NCBI RefSeq assembly: GCF_000004195.4
Contig: NC_030679.2
Span: forward strand, 147,508,243-147,572,242
Length of the DNA stretch: 64,000 nucleotides
From: Xenopus tropicalis
Lineage: Eukaryota; Chordata; Amphibia; Anura; Pipidae
Direction of reading: 5' to 3'
A program made the position numbers and the translations under genes. The notes under the pieces were generated by a model. It was given only the letters and a program-made list of their open reading frames with translations, had not been told where the DNA came from and did not search any database. Shown here one piece after another: positions 34,077 to 45,500 of the stretch; position 1 is the first letter of the stretch, and every line of letters begins with the position of its first letter.

Positions 34077-36421
34077 ATGGCCGAAGAGAGTCGAGACTGG
34101 ATATCGGGGGACGCGGGGGAAATGTTAGTGGAGGAAAGGGAGGCAGACGTGGGAGCTGGAACTTCAGTGGAGGCAGCGGGTTCAGTAGAGGGAGGGGGTT
34201 CAGTGGAGGCAGCGGGTTCAGTAGAGGGAGGGGGTTCAGTAGAGGGAGGGGGTTCAGTAGAGGGAGGGGGTTCAGTGGAGGCGGCGGGTTCAGTGGAGGG
34301 AGGGGGTTCAGTAGAGGGAGGGGGTTCAGTAGAGGGAGGGGGTTCAGTGGAGGCGGCGGGTTCAGTGGAGGCAGCGGGTTCAGTAGAGGGAGGGGGTTCA
34401 GTGGAGGCGGCGGGTTCAGTGGAGGCGGCGGGTTCAGTGGAGGGAGGGGGTTCAGTGGAGGGAGGGGGTTCAGTGGAGGCAGCGGGTTCAGTAGAGGGAG
34501 GGGGTTCAGTAGAGGGAGGGGGTTCAGTGGAGGCAGCGGGTTCAGTAGAGGGAGGGGGTTCAGTGGAGGCGGCGGGTTCAGTAGAGGGAGGGGGTTCAGT
34601 AGAGGGAGGGGGTTCAGTGGAGGCAGCGGGTTCAGTAGAGGGAGGGGGTTCAGTGGAGGCGGCGGGTTCAGTAGAGGGAGGGGGTTCAGTAGAGGGAGGG
34701 GGTTCAGTGGAGGCGGCGGGTTCAGTGGAGGCAGCGGGTTCAGTAGAGGGAGGGGGTTCAGTGGAGGCGGCGGGTTCAGTAGAGGGAGGGGATGGAAGTG
34801 GGGCCTTGGCATCAGGAGAAGGAGGAGAATTAGTAGGGAGCAGCCCCCCTCCTCATGTGACTGACAGTGAGACCCAGGTACTGGCGGCCGGAGCATTAGG
34901 TAAGACTGTAGGAGAGGGGGTTCATGGGCAGGGAAGTGACACGGCGAGTACGGAACTGGAGGCAAGCACTCTAACGCACAGGGACGTCACGCAAGGGGAC
35001 AGCGGAGAAGAGAAGTCTGACAATGGGGTCCCAGATGCAGCGATCGCTCCCATGTTGGGCAGAGAGGAGGAAGATGAGGATTTTCAGGGCCCTGCAGCCA
35101 AAGTGGCACGTCTGGATGATTCCGCGCCAGTCTGTGATGTTTGTTTGGGGGACGGAGCAGAGGAAGCGAATCTGGCGGGAGAGCAGGGAACGGAACCAGA
35201 AGCAGAGACTGAGGAACCTACTGAGCACTTGGAAGAATCCTATTGGTACGGGCAGTAGATTTATCATCTGTCATCTATGCAACAGTAGGTTAGCTGAAAG
35301 CAGTTCTAATGTGTAGCGCTGGCTGAAAGCTCAGACTCAGGCACACTTTACTGCTGCGCTGCAAGTTGGAGTGATATCCCCCCCCCTCACCCCCAGCAGC
35401 CGATCAGCAGAACAATGGGAAGGGAGCAAGATAGCAGCTCCCAGTAGGTATCAGAATAGCACTCAATAGTAAGAAATCCAAGTCCGGCTTGGGACTCCTC
35501 CAGTTACATGGGAGTAGGAGAAACAATAGGTTAGCTGAAAGCAGTTCTAATGTGTAGCGCTGGCTCCTTCTGAAAGCTCAGACTCAGGCACACTTTACTG
35601 CTGCGCTGCAAGTTGGAGTGATATCCCCCCCTCACCCCCAGCAGCCGATCAGCAAAACAACGGGAAGGGAGCAAGATAGCAGCTCCCAGTAGGTATCAGA
35701 ATAGCACTCAATAGTAAGAAATCCAAGTCCGGCTTGGGACTCCTCCAGTTACATGGGAGTAGGAGAAACAATAGGTTAGCTGAAAGCAGTTCTAATGTGT
35801 AGCGCTGGCTGAAAGCTCAGACTCAGGCACACTTTACTGCTGCGCTGCAAGTTGGAGTGATATCCCCCCCCCTCACCCCCAGCAGCCGATCAGCAGAACA
35901 ATGGGAAGGGAGCAAGATAGCAGCTCCCAGTAGGTATCAGAATAGCACTCAATAGTAAGAAATCCAAGTCCGGCTTGGGACTCCTCCAGTTACATGGGAG
36001 TAGGAGAAACAATAGGTTAGCTGAGAGCAGTTCTAATGTGTAGCGCTGGCTGAAAGCTCAGACTCAGGCACACTTTACTGCTGCGCTGCAAGTTGGAGTG
36101 ATATCCCCCCCCCTCCCCCCCAGCAGCCGATCAGCAGAACAATGGGAAGGGAGCAAGATAGCAGCTCCCAGTAGGTATCAGAATAGCACTCAACAGGCAT
36201 TAAGGCGGCTTGTAAAAGGGAATATTGTGCTGAACTATAACATTAGGACAAAGCTTGTTACAGACATGAAGGAACCTGCAGTCGTAGCCACAATAATCAA
36301 TTGAATGAATGAATTTGCAGACAAACGACATGTTCCTGTCACACTTCCCCAAAAGATACAATAGAAACCCAGTCAGACATTGATAAATGTTTGGAAATCT
36401 GGAAATCCCAGTGCAGATGCC

Positions 36422-36461
<40 letters not shown>

Positions 36462-39400
36462 GGTGCCACTGTCCCCTACTTCTCCCTTTACTGAATGTGG
36501 CCCATTGTGTCGCACACAGAGAAGGGGAATGATGGGAAGGGATTGTGGGCAGATTCAGCCAATTTATGTGCTGCCTTAAAGCAGCAGTCGCTCCTTGTCC
36601 CACACTACAAAGTGGGGGGGGGGGTATGACTTGCTATGAAAATGAAGATATTCGGACTCTTAGAGCCAATTAGAACAAGAGGTCGGCCATCTTTATGCAC
36701 TTGCAGTACCATTTTTCACCACTGCAGCCCCTTCTTATAAACAGCAGTAGAACAGCGCCACCATCTATAAAGCAACGCCTAACCACGTGGTTATGACTGG
36801 CGAGCAACTGCCTCTTTATTAAATACCTCTTTCTGTGCTCCTTCCTTAGCTCCTCCCAGTTTGACTTTTCCTGTCAGCCCTGGGCACTCGCGGGAGCTTG
36901 GCATGAATATTCAGCGCTGCCCGAGAACTTCCTGAAAGGCTGCAAATGGTAAGCCCCTCCTACTTACTATCCATGTAGCAATGGGAGTTGAGAGTCATTG
37001 GTCGCAGTTATGGGCTTATGGCTCATATAGTGGGACACTGCCCTATAACCATAATTCCTACCTACTGCTGTACTTCCTGGTTGTTGCTCAGACAGCTGCA
37101 GTACTCGCTTGCTTTCTCTCCCCGCCTACTGCTGTATTTCCTGGTTGTTGCTGAGACAGCTGCAGTACTCACTTGCTTTCTCTCCCCGCCTACTGCTGTA
37201 CTTCCTGGTTGTTGCTCAGACAGCTGCAGTACTCACTTGGATTATAGCCCCCTTGACTGACCCACTGCCCGGTTATCTGCTCCCCCCAAGACGTGAGTGC
37301 TAAATACCCTTTTCCCCTTTCCAGGGCCCCTGACGGTACCTGCCTGCTGACCAACAGCGATGACAACATCCTGCGGATATATAACCTGCCCTCTGAGCTG
37401 TACACAGACAACTGGGAGATAGCGGAGGAAATGGTACTGTAAGGGGGCGGGGCTAAATGCATTGGGATGATGTTATTCCATCACTGCCGGATAATGAGCC
37501 TCTCTCTGTCTGTCATGCACAGCTGCCGGTTCTGCGTATGGCCGAAGGGGACACCATATATGACTATTGCTGGTACCCCAATATGACTTCCTCCGATCCC
37601 GCAACCTGCTTGTAAGTACTTCATCTTCATCTTCCTCAGTCTGTCGGTTTCTTAAAGGGCAACTTTCTCTAAGGTGCATCCCTGGAGTAATCGAACACCC
37701 TGGTCAGTATTAGCCCCGCCCTCGGCACTCCCTTATTGGCCCCTGTACCAATATCTGGGCAGGTATTGGTTAGACAGTAATGTAAACCCCAGTAAGGGAG
37801 GTATACACTCAATAGGCCAGTTTATGAACATGCTGATTGGCTCGTGTCCCTGTGTGTTTACGCCCTCAGTGTGGCGAGCAGCTGCAAGGACAACCCGATC
37901 CACGTGTGGGACGCCTTCCACGGGCAGCTGAAAGCATCGTACCGGCCGTACAACCACTTGGTAAGATTGGCCCGCCCCCCCCAGGTACAAGTGCCTGTGG
38001 GGGTCACATTCTTACATTCTCTCTCTCTCTCGCAGGATGAGCTGACGGCCGCGCACTCTCTCAGCTTCACTCCGGACGGCGCTCAGCTCTTCTCCGGCTT
38101 CGACAAGATGATCCGGGTGTTTGAGACGTCTCGGCCTGGGAGGGAGTGCGAGAGTCGCCCTACGTTCCGTACGTGAGTGGGTGCCTAGGCCAGGGGGGGG
38201 GTGCATAGGCCGGGGGGGTGCCACCCCGTATCCCCTCCTTACCTACGTGTCTCTCTGCAGATAAGAAGCAGGGCCAGGCCGGGATCATCTCCTGCATCGC
38301 ATTCAGCCCCACGCAGGATATTTACGCCTGCGGCTCCTACTCCCGCTCTCTGGGCTTGTACTCCCGGCAGGAAGGGGTCACCCTGGCAATTCTGCAAGGG
38401 CATCAGGGTGGCATCACCCACCTGGGCTTCTCTCCTGATGGCAACTGTGTCTTCTCTGGGGGGCGAAAGGTAAGAGACTCCCATAATTCCCACTGTTCTG
38501 TCTGCAGGACCCTAGCACCCAGATTACATATATGTGTCAAGCTGCATAGAACCTGGTCACTAGGCTAAGCAGAACCCTAGCAACCAGATAACAGAGACCT
38601 GTCAAGCTGCATAGAACCTGGTCGCTGGTCACTAGGCTAAGCAGAACCCTAGCAACCAGATAACAGAGACCTGTCAAGCTGCATAGAACCTGGTCGCTAG
38701 GCTAAGCAGAACCCTAGCAACTAGATAACAACAGATATATTTCAGAACCTGGTCGCTAGGCTAAGCAGGACCCTTGCAAACAGATACATTTCCAGCTGCA
38801 TAACACCTGGTTGCTAGGCTAAACAGAACCCTAGCAACCAGATAACATACATTTCAAGCTGCATTGAACTTGGTCGCTAGGCTAAGCAGAACCCTAGCAA
38901 CCAGAAAACAGATATGTGTCAAGCTGCATAGAACCTGGTTGCCAGGCAAAGCAGAACCCTAGCAACCAGATAACAGATACATTTCAAGCTGCATAGCACC
39001 TGGTTGCTAGGCTAAGCAGAACCCTAGCAACCAGAAAACAGATACGTGTCAAGCTGCATAGAACCTGGTTGCTAGGCTAAGCAAAACCCTAGCAACTAGA
39101 TAACAGATACATTTCAAGCTGCATAGAACTTGGTCACTAGGCTGAGCAGAACCCTAGCAACTAGGGATGCACGGAATCCTGGCGTTTTTGTAAGGATTCG
39201 GTTTCGGCTGGATCCGCGGCCCCGGGTGAGCATAGGCTAATTAGGATTGGACGGAATCCTGCCGGGTGGGTTAGGGGGTTCGGCCAAACCCAAAAAAGTG
39301 GGTCCTGTGCATCCCTACCAGCAACCAGATTTCTAGCTGCACAGTAGTTCAAATCCAATCATTTCTGTTTCACAGGACCCTGAGATCTTGGGTTGGGACA

Positions 39401-41660
39401 TCCGTTACCCTGGTAACGTTCTCTTCACCTTGAGGCGCAACGTTGCCACAAACCAGCGGATTTACTTTGATGTCGATGTGTAAGTCCCTCTCTCACAGTT
39501 ACAGGATGGAGCTTGATAGGCCGGCCAATCGGGAGATAGGAGGATAGAATAATATAATAATAGAAGAATAAATTGTGCCCGCGCCACAGGGGGGCCAGTG
39601 GGGTAACTATATATACAGCAGGGGGGCCAGTGGGGTAACTATATATACAGCAGGGGGCCAGTGGGGTAACTATATATACAGCAGGGGGGCCAGTGGGGTA
39701 ACTATATATACAGCAGGGGGGCCAGTGGGGTAACTATATATACAGCAGGGGGGCCAGTGGGGTAACTATATAAGCAGGGGGGCCAGTGGGGTAACTATAT
39801 ATACAGCAGGGGGGCCAGTGGGGTAACTATATATACAGCAGGGGGGCCAGTGGGGTAACTATATATACAGCAGGGGGGCCAGTGGGGTAACTATATATAC
39901 AGCAGGGGGGCCAGTGGGGTAACTATATATACAGCAGGGGGGCCAGTGGGGGTAACTATATATACAGCAGGGGCCAGTGGGGTAACTATATATACAGCAG
40001 GGGGGCCAGTGGGGTAACTATATATACAGAAGGGGGGCCAGTGGGGTAACTATATATACAGCAGGGGGGCCAGTGGGGTAACTATATATATACAGCAGGG
40101 GGGCCAGTGGGGTAACTAGATATACAGCAGGGGGGCCAGTGGGGTAACTAGATATACAGCAGGGGGGCCAGTGGGGTAACTAGATATACAGCAGGGGGGC
40201 CAGTGGGGTAACTAGATATACAGCAGGGGGGCCAGTGGGGTAACTAGATATACAGCAGGGGGGCCAGTGGGGTAACTAGATATACAGCAGGGGGCCAGTG
40301 GGGTAACTATATATACAGCAGAACCCACAGTCGCTGGGGGGCCCGGGCTTCTGTACCTTAGTCCCCCCCCTCCTACCTTAAACATAGTGGGGAAGGAGGG
40401 ACTGGTCGAGCCGGGTTCTCTCAAAAGGCTTTTCTGCAGGGGGGCCCGGTGTGACCAAGTTATGCCACTGAGGGGGGCACTTTATAGTCCTATTACATAA
40501 TGGGGTTCTTGCCCTGGGAGCTGGGGGACCCCCTGGTTCTGTCTCACAATATAATTAACCCCCCCCGCCCCCCCTTTCCCCCAGTTCCGGCCGGTACCTG
40601 CTGAGTGGGGACACACAGGGGCTGGTAACGGCCTGGGATGTATCGGCCCAGTCTGGGGAGGAGTCTCCGGCTCCCGTCCTGCAGTTCCCGGCCCAGAAGG
40701 ACTGCGTCAATGGCATTAGGTGAGTATGGGGAACTGCCCCCCCTGACTGATCCAACTGCCCCCCCTGACTGATCCAACTGCCCCCCCCCTGACTGATCCA
40801 ACTGCCCCCCCCCCCGGACTGATCCAACTGCCCCCCCCCCCCCGGACTGATCCAACTGCCCCCCCCCCCCGGACTGATCCAACTGCCCCCCCCCCGGACT
40901 GATCCAACTGCCCCCCCCCCCCGGACTGATCCAACTGCCCCCCCCCCCGGACTGATCCAACTGCCCCCCCCCCCCCCCCGGACTGATCCAACTGCCCCCC
41001 CCCCCGGACTGATCCAACTGCGCCCCCCCCCCCCCGGACTGATCCAACTGCGCCCCCCCCCCCCCCGGACTGATCCAACCGCCCCCCCGGACTGATCCAA
41101 CCGCCCCCCCCCCCCAACTGATCCAACCGCCCCCCCCCCCCCCCGCCAACTGATCCAACTGCCCCATATGTTGGATAAACTGGCCTAAACTGATCACTTA
41201 TGCGCCATGATGTCCAGCAAGCCCCAATCTGATTGGCTCTCTCATGGACGAGACAGGAACTCACACTGGGGCTCATTTATAAGATTCCCCCAGGGAACAT
41301 ATTTGCCCCGGCCGTGTTTATATTTATAAAGCTGGACCAGACTGGGGCATTTAATGCGCAAACATAATTACAAATTTATATTCTCAGCGCTAATGTCCTT
41401 TATAGCTTTTTTAAATGTGGGGCCCTTCCCAGACATAAAGCAGACACGCCCCCTAAGACAGAGACTTCTGATTGGCTAACGGTTCCCCCCCCCTGTCCCG
41501 CTGCAGCCTGCACCCCTCCATGCCGCTCCTGGCGACCAGCTCCGGCCAGAGGAAGTTCCCTGAGTTGGAGGACAGCGGCGACGAGACGGACGCACCCCCC
41601 CCTGGCGTTTCCGCGGAGAACTCCCTGCAGCTCTGGTGGTGTGGGGGGGCGGCACGTTAG
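34005..41660 (+). CDS. wrap53: WD repeat-containing protein WRAP53 / TCAB1, 10 coding exons
   Basis: Exons: 34005-35245, 36850-36948, 37325-37433, 37523-37611, 37870-37960, 38036-38168, 38261-38469, 39376-39479, 40585-40719, 41507-41660; phases all join (787 residues; human 548). The C-terminal WD40 region is unmistakable: [119 protein letters not shown] and a final LQLWWCGGA. The family protein binds the CAB box of scaRNAs and telomerase RNA and delivers them to Cajal bodies. Exon 1 encodes an acidic, disordered N-terminus holding a long [12 protein letters not shown] repeat, which accounts for the extra length. The ATG at 34077 has a better Kozak context (A at -3, G at +4) than 34005, so the protein may begin MAEESRDW. 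The last residues are AAR-stop, shorter than the human tail. Confidence 0.93.
34160..34790 (+). repeat. wrap53: Translated 18-bp minisatellite in wrap53 exon 1
   Basis: About 35 units of the type TCAGTAGAGGGAGGGGGT or TCAGTGGAGGCAGCGGGT encode SVEGGG and SVEAAG hexapeptides in mixed order. Every unit keeps the frame and no stop appears. The reverse strand is also open ([10 protein letters not shown]), which is a consequence of the unit, not a gene. Confidence 0.95.
35287..36205 (+). repeat. About 243-bp tandem repeat, 4 copies (family R243)
   Basis: Units start AGGTTAGCTGAAAGCAGTTC at 35287, 35528, 35773 and 36014 and contain AGTTGGAGTGATATCCCCCC and CAGTAGGTATCAGAATAGCA. The same repeat occurs inverted at 51.5-52.3 and 60.1-60.7 kb. 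Here it fills wrap53 intron 1. Confidence 0.94.
36424..36459. repeat. Poly-G run of 36
   Basis: Uninterrupted guanines in wrap53 intron 1, able to form stacked G-quadruplexes in the transcript; the length may also be unreliable in assembly. Confidence 0.9.
37065..37245. repeat. 63-bp tandem repeat, 3 copies, wrap53 intron 2
   Basis: Unit TACTGCTGTACTTCCTGGTT followed by GTTGCTCAGACAGCTGCAGT. Confidence 0.88.
38515..39155. repeat. About 60-bp minisatellite, wrap53 intron 7
   Basis: About ten diverged units contain GGTTGCTAGGCTAAGCAGAA, CCCTAGCAACCAGATAACAG and TTTCAAGCTGCATAGAACCT. The unit resembles the GGTTGCTAGG...CCCTAGCAACCAG block of the dispersed TTAAAGG-type repeats, from which it may derive. 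Confidence 0.9.
39162..39317. mobile_element. hAT-like MITE, family C, 156 bp
   Basis: Ends are TAGGGATGCACGGAATCC and GTGCATCCCTA. Flanks CTAGCAAC (39154-39161) and CCAGCAAC (39318-39325) match 7/8. It inserted into the 60-bp minisatellite of wrap53 intron 7. Confidence 0.8.
39590..40320. repeat. 31-32 bp minisatellite, wrap53 intron 8
   Basis: The unit GGGGGGCCAGTGGGGTAACT plus ATATATACAGCA occurs about 23 times. A TAGATATACAG variant is confined to the right third. Confidence 0.94.
40735..41160. repeat. C-rich 24-33 bp minisatellite, wrap53 intron 9
   Basis: The unit GACTGATCCAACTG is followed by a C-run of 7-18 bases; about 16 copies begin 15 bp after the exon 9 donor. The reverse-strand glycine-rich frames are artefacts. 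41161-41506 looks unique. Confidence 0.92.
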
Positions 41661-41834
41661 CCACTGGGGCCGAGCGGCCACTTGTATATTTGTATATAAA
41701 CCCTCTGTTGTATCAGAATTTTATAAAATACACTTGTGTGGGCGGGGCCTTTCCTACAGGCGGAGCTGCCATACTGGGCGCTTGGGGATAATCTGCTGTA
41801 AGTGACTTGGGCATTAAAGGGGACATTAAGCCTT

Positions 41835-41840
41835 AATAAA
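41835..41840 (+). terminator. Candidate poly(A) signal AATAAA, wrap53
   Basis: Canonical hexamer 175 bp after the wrap53 stop codon. Confidence 0.55.
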
Positions 41841-41914
41841 AACCTGAAACTGCCTGTGTGTGTTTATCAATAGATACTCCAGGATAAACATTCATGCAGT
41901 AGCCCTGTTGGTTC

Positions 41915-42450
41915 CACTCCCCGGGTCACTGGGGCCACAGGTCAGTTCCGCGCCCAGCTCATTGGGCCACAGGTTGGTTCCACACCCACCAGCTCATTGG
42001 GCCGCAGGTCGGTTCCGCCCCCAGCTCATTGGGCCGTAGGTCGGTTCCACTACCCCAGATCACTGGAGCCACCTTTCGGTTCCGCCCCCAGCTCATTGGG
42101 CCGCAGGTCGGTTCCACCCCCCCAGATCACTGGAGCCACAGGTCGGTTCCACCCCCCCAGATCACTGGGCCGCAGGTAGGTTCCACCCCCCCCCCCCAGA
42201 TCACTGGAGCCACAGGTTGGTTCCGCACCCCCCCCGATCACTGGAGCCACAGGTCGGTTCCGCACCCCCCAGATCACTGGGCCGCAGGTAGGTTCCACCC
42301 CCCCCCCCCCCCCAGATCACTGGGGCCACAGGTCGGTTCCACCCTCCCCCCCAGATCACTGGGGCCACAGGTCAGTTCCACACCCCCCAGCTCATTGGGC
42401 CGCAGGTCGGTTCCGCCCCCAGATCGCTGGAGCCACCGGTCGGTTACACA
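41915..42450. repeat. About 30-35 bp minisatellite between wrap53 and the coiled-coil gene
   Basis: Units contain TGGAGCCACAGGTCGGTTCC or TTGGGCCGCAGGTCGGTTCC followed by a C-run and CAGATCAC. It occupies most of the 0.9-kb gap between the two genes, where a promoter or further 5' exons of the next gene would be expected. Confidence 0.9.
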
Positions 42451-42571
42451 GTAGCCAGGTTGCTTAGCTACCAGTTGCTTAGAGACAGTCTGTATACAGC
42501 TCTGTTAGTGCTGTGTCTCAGGACTCTCTCGTGCTGATGGAGATGTCTCATGTGATCTCTCTGCTCCCCAG

Positions 42572-45500
42572 TTGGACACCCCAGGCCTGATGTCTATTAA
42601 CCCATCGCCCTCCCCTCGGCACAGACAGAAGGGTAATGTGTGTGTATGTGGTGCTGTGTGCTTGTGTTTAACCCCTACTGCCCCAGGGCTTGTTGGCTGC
42701 AACAGGTGGGGGGGGGCAATACTAGGGCAGATAATATTGTGTGTGTGTGTGTATTTTGTACTACAATTCCCACAATCCCCTGCCATACAGTCTGTATGTT
42801 GCACCTACACAGCCACATTGCCTATCTGATCCCTGTGCCCTCTGTCCGGCTAATGCCATTTGCACCTTTCATTTAACCCCTCGTAGCAATTTGAATGACT
42901 GAGATTGTTCCCATCACCCTTGCTTTTAGATATTAGCGGTTTTACACTGCTCCTATCCTACGTCTGATAAAGCTCTGACGCTCCAGTGGCCCAAGGGTTA
43001 AACTCCAGGCAGGGCCTCCGATGCCCTCGCTGTACGCCCCCCGTCCCTGCCTATTATTCAGATTTTGCATTTAATCCTTCGGGAGCTAGCGGGGCCCTGC
43101 CTGCCACGTAACTAGAAGCCCAAAAAGAGCGAATCTTACCCCGTATGGCCACCGTAATGGGGTCGTTCACCTTAACGTTTAGTATGTTATAGAATGGCCA
43201 ATTCTAAGCAACTTTGCAATTGGTCTTCATTATTTGTTTCTTATAGTTTTTAATTATTTCCCTTCTTCTTCTTCTCTTTGCAGCTTTCAAATGGGGGTCA
43301 CTGACCCCGGCAGCCAAACCCTATTGCTCTGTGAGGCTCCAGTTTTATTGTTATTGTTACTTTTTATTCCTTATCTTTCTATTCAGCCCCTCCCCTATTC
43401 ATATTCCAGCCTCTCATCCAAACCACCCCCTGGTTGCTAAGGTAATTTGAACCCTAGCAACCAGATACCGGCTGCAATTCCAAAATAGAGAGCTGCTGAA
43501 CAAAAAGTGAAACAATTAGAAAACTACAAATAATAAGAAATGAAGACCAATTGCAAATTGTCTACATCATACTAAAGGTTAACTCAAAGGTGACCAAGCA
43601 ATGGCTTTCTTTCTCTCCTGAAGTAATCAGATGCCCCGCCCCCTTCAGTAGAACCAATCCTAACACCGGTTCCTGCTGCAGGTATCTGTATCAGGGGTAG
43701 AACCAGGGCTTCTTCAGGGGGGACCCAACCCAATAATATTGCTGTCTATGGAGCCTGGAGATACAAGAACCCAGGAGTAGCGCTGAGAGCCCAGAGCTAC
43801 TGAGCATGTGCGGTGTCAGTGGCACTGAGGGCTGGCAGCTGGCAGTAATGCAAAATAAACCCCCCCTGTATTCCTATAGATGTTTCGGGCCACTCAGGTC
43901 ATGCTTTGCCCCCTGGGGGTTGCCAGGCCTGTGCCAGGCTGAGGGACATGATCACCCAACTGCAGCAAGAAAAGGAGAAAGCCCTGCAGGAACAGCGGGA
44001 GGTATGAGAGGGGGGGAGTGGGTGGGGGTTGTTTATGGGGAGGGCTGAGCTCTGGACATTACATTTCACATCATCATTTGCCTTTCAGGCTTTCCAGAAG
44101 CAACTGGCGGAGACGGCCCAGAGCAGGAGGCACCTGGAGGAGGAGCGATTGGCCCTCCTGCGCCAGGAATTCCTGCAGAAACGGGAGGGCGACCTGCAGA
44201 GAGTGCGCCAGAGCTGGGAGGCGGAGTCTGTGAAGGCCACGGGTCTAGCCTATCAGGAGGGACTGAGGGAGGCGGAGAAAGCAAGAGAGAGGGAACTGCA
44301 AGCTTGGAGAGAGGCAGAAGAGGTAATGCCCCACCCTACATGCCCCCGGCACTGTCTGCCCTGAACCCAATACAGGCCTTGGGTTCCATCACTTGTCTAC
44401 TGCTCTATTCATATGGTCCCCTGTGAGCCAAATGGGCTACACCCCTCCTGGGGGGGGGGGGGGGGGACAGACCCCCACACTGGCCCTTGTCCCTGCCTGG
44501 CTTCCTACCCAGCATCCCCTGTGAGCCATATGGGCTACACCCCTGCTGGGGGGGGGACAGACCCCTAGACTGGCCCTTGTCCCTGCCTGGCTTCCTACCC
44601 AGCATCCCCTGTGAGCCATATGGGCTACACCCCTGCTGGGGGGGGGGGGGGGGGCAAACCCCTAGACTGGCCCTTGTCCCTGCCTGGATTCCTACCCAGC
44701 ATCCCCTGTGAGCCATATGGGCTACACCCCTGCTGGGCGGGGGGGGGGGGGACAGACCCCTACACTGGCCCTTGTCCCTGCCTGGCTTCCTACCCAGCAT
44801 CCCCTGTGAGCCATATGGGCTACACCCCTGCTGGGCGGGGGGGGGGGGGGACAGACCCCTACACTGGCCCTTGTCCCTGCCTGGCTTCCTACCCAGCATC
44901 CCCTGTGAGCCATATGGGCTACACCCCTGCTGGGGGGGGGGGGGGGAGACAGACCCCCACACTGGCCCTTGTCCCTGCCTGGCTTCCTACCCAGCATCCC
45001 CTGTGAGCCATATGGGCTACACCCCTGCTGGGGGGGGGGGGGGGGGGGAGACAGACCCCCACACTGGCCCTTGTCCCTGCCTGGCTTCCTACCCAGCATC
45101 CCCTGTGAGCCATATGGGCTACACCCCTGCTGGGGGGGGGGGACAGACCTCTAGACTGGCCCTTGTCCCTGCCTGGCTTCCTACCCAGCATCCCCTGTGA
45201 GCCATATGGGCTACACCCCTGCTGGGGGGGGGGCAAACCCCTAGACTGGCCCTTGTCCCTGCCTGGATTCCTACCCAGCATCCTCTGTGAGCCATATGGG
45301 CTACACCCCTGCTGGGGGGGGGGCAGACCCCTAGACTGGCCCTTGTCCCTGCCTGGATTCCTACCCAGCATCCCCTGTGAGCCATATGGGCTACACCCCT
45401 GCTGGGGGGGGGGGACAGACCCCTAGACTGGCCCTTGTCCCTGCCTGGCTTCCTACCCAGCATCCCCTGTGAGCCATATGGGCTACACCCCTGCTGGGGG

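Noticed and set aside
34005..34965. 341-codon reverse-strand Pro/Leu-rich frame opposite wrap53 exon 1
   Set aside because: The complement of the 18-bp coding repeat is automatically open; the plus strand has correct splicing into wrap53.
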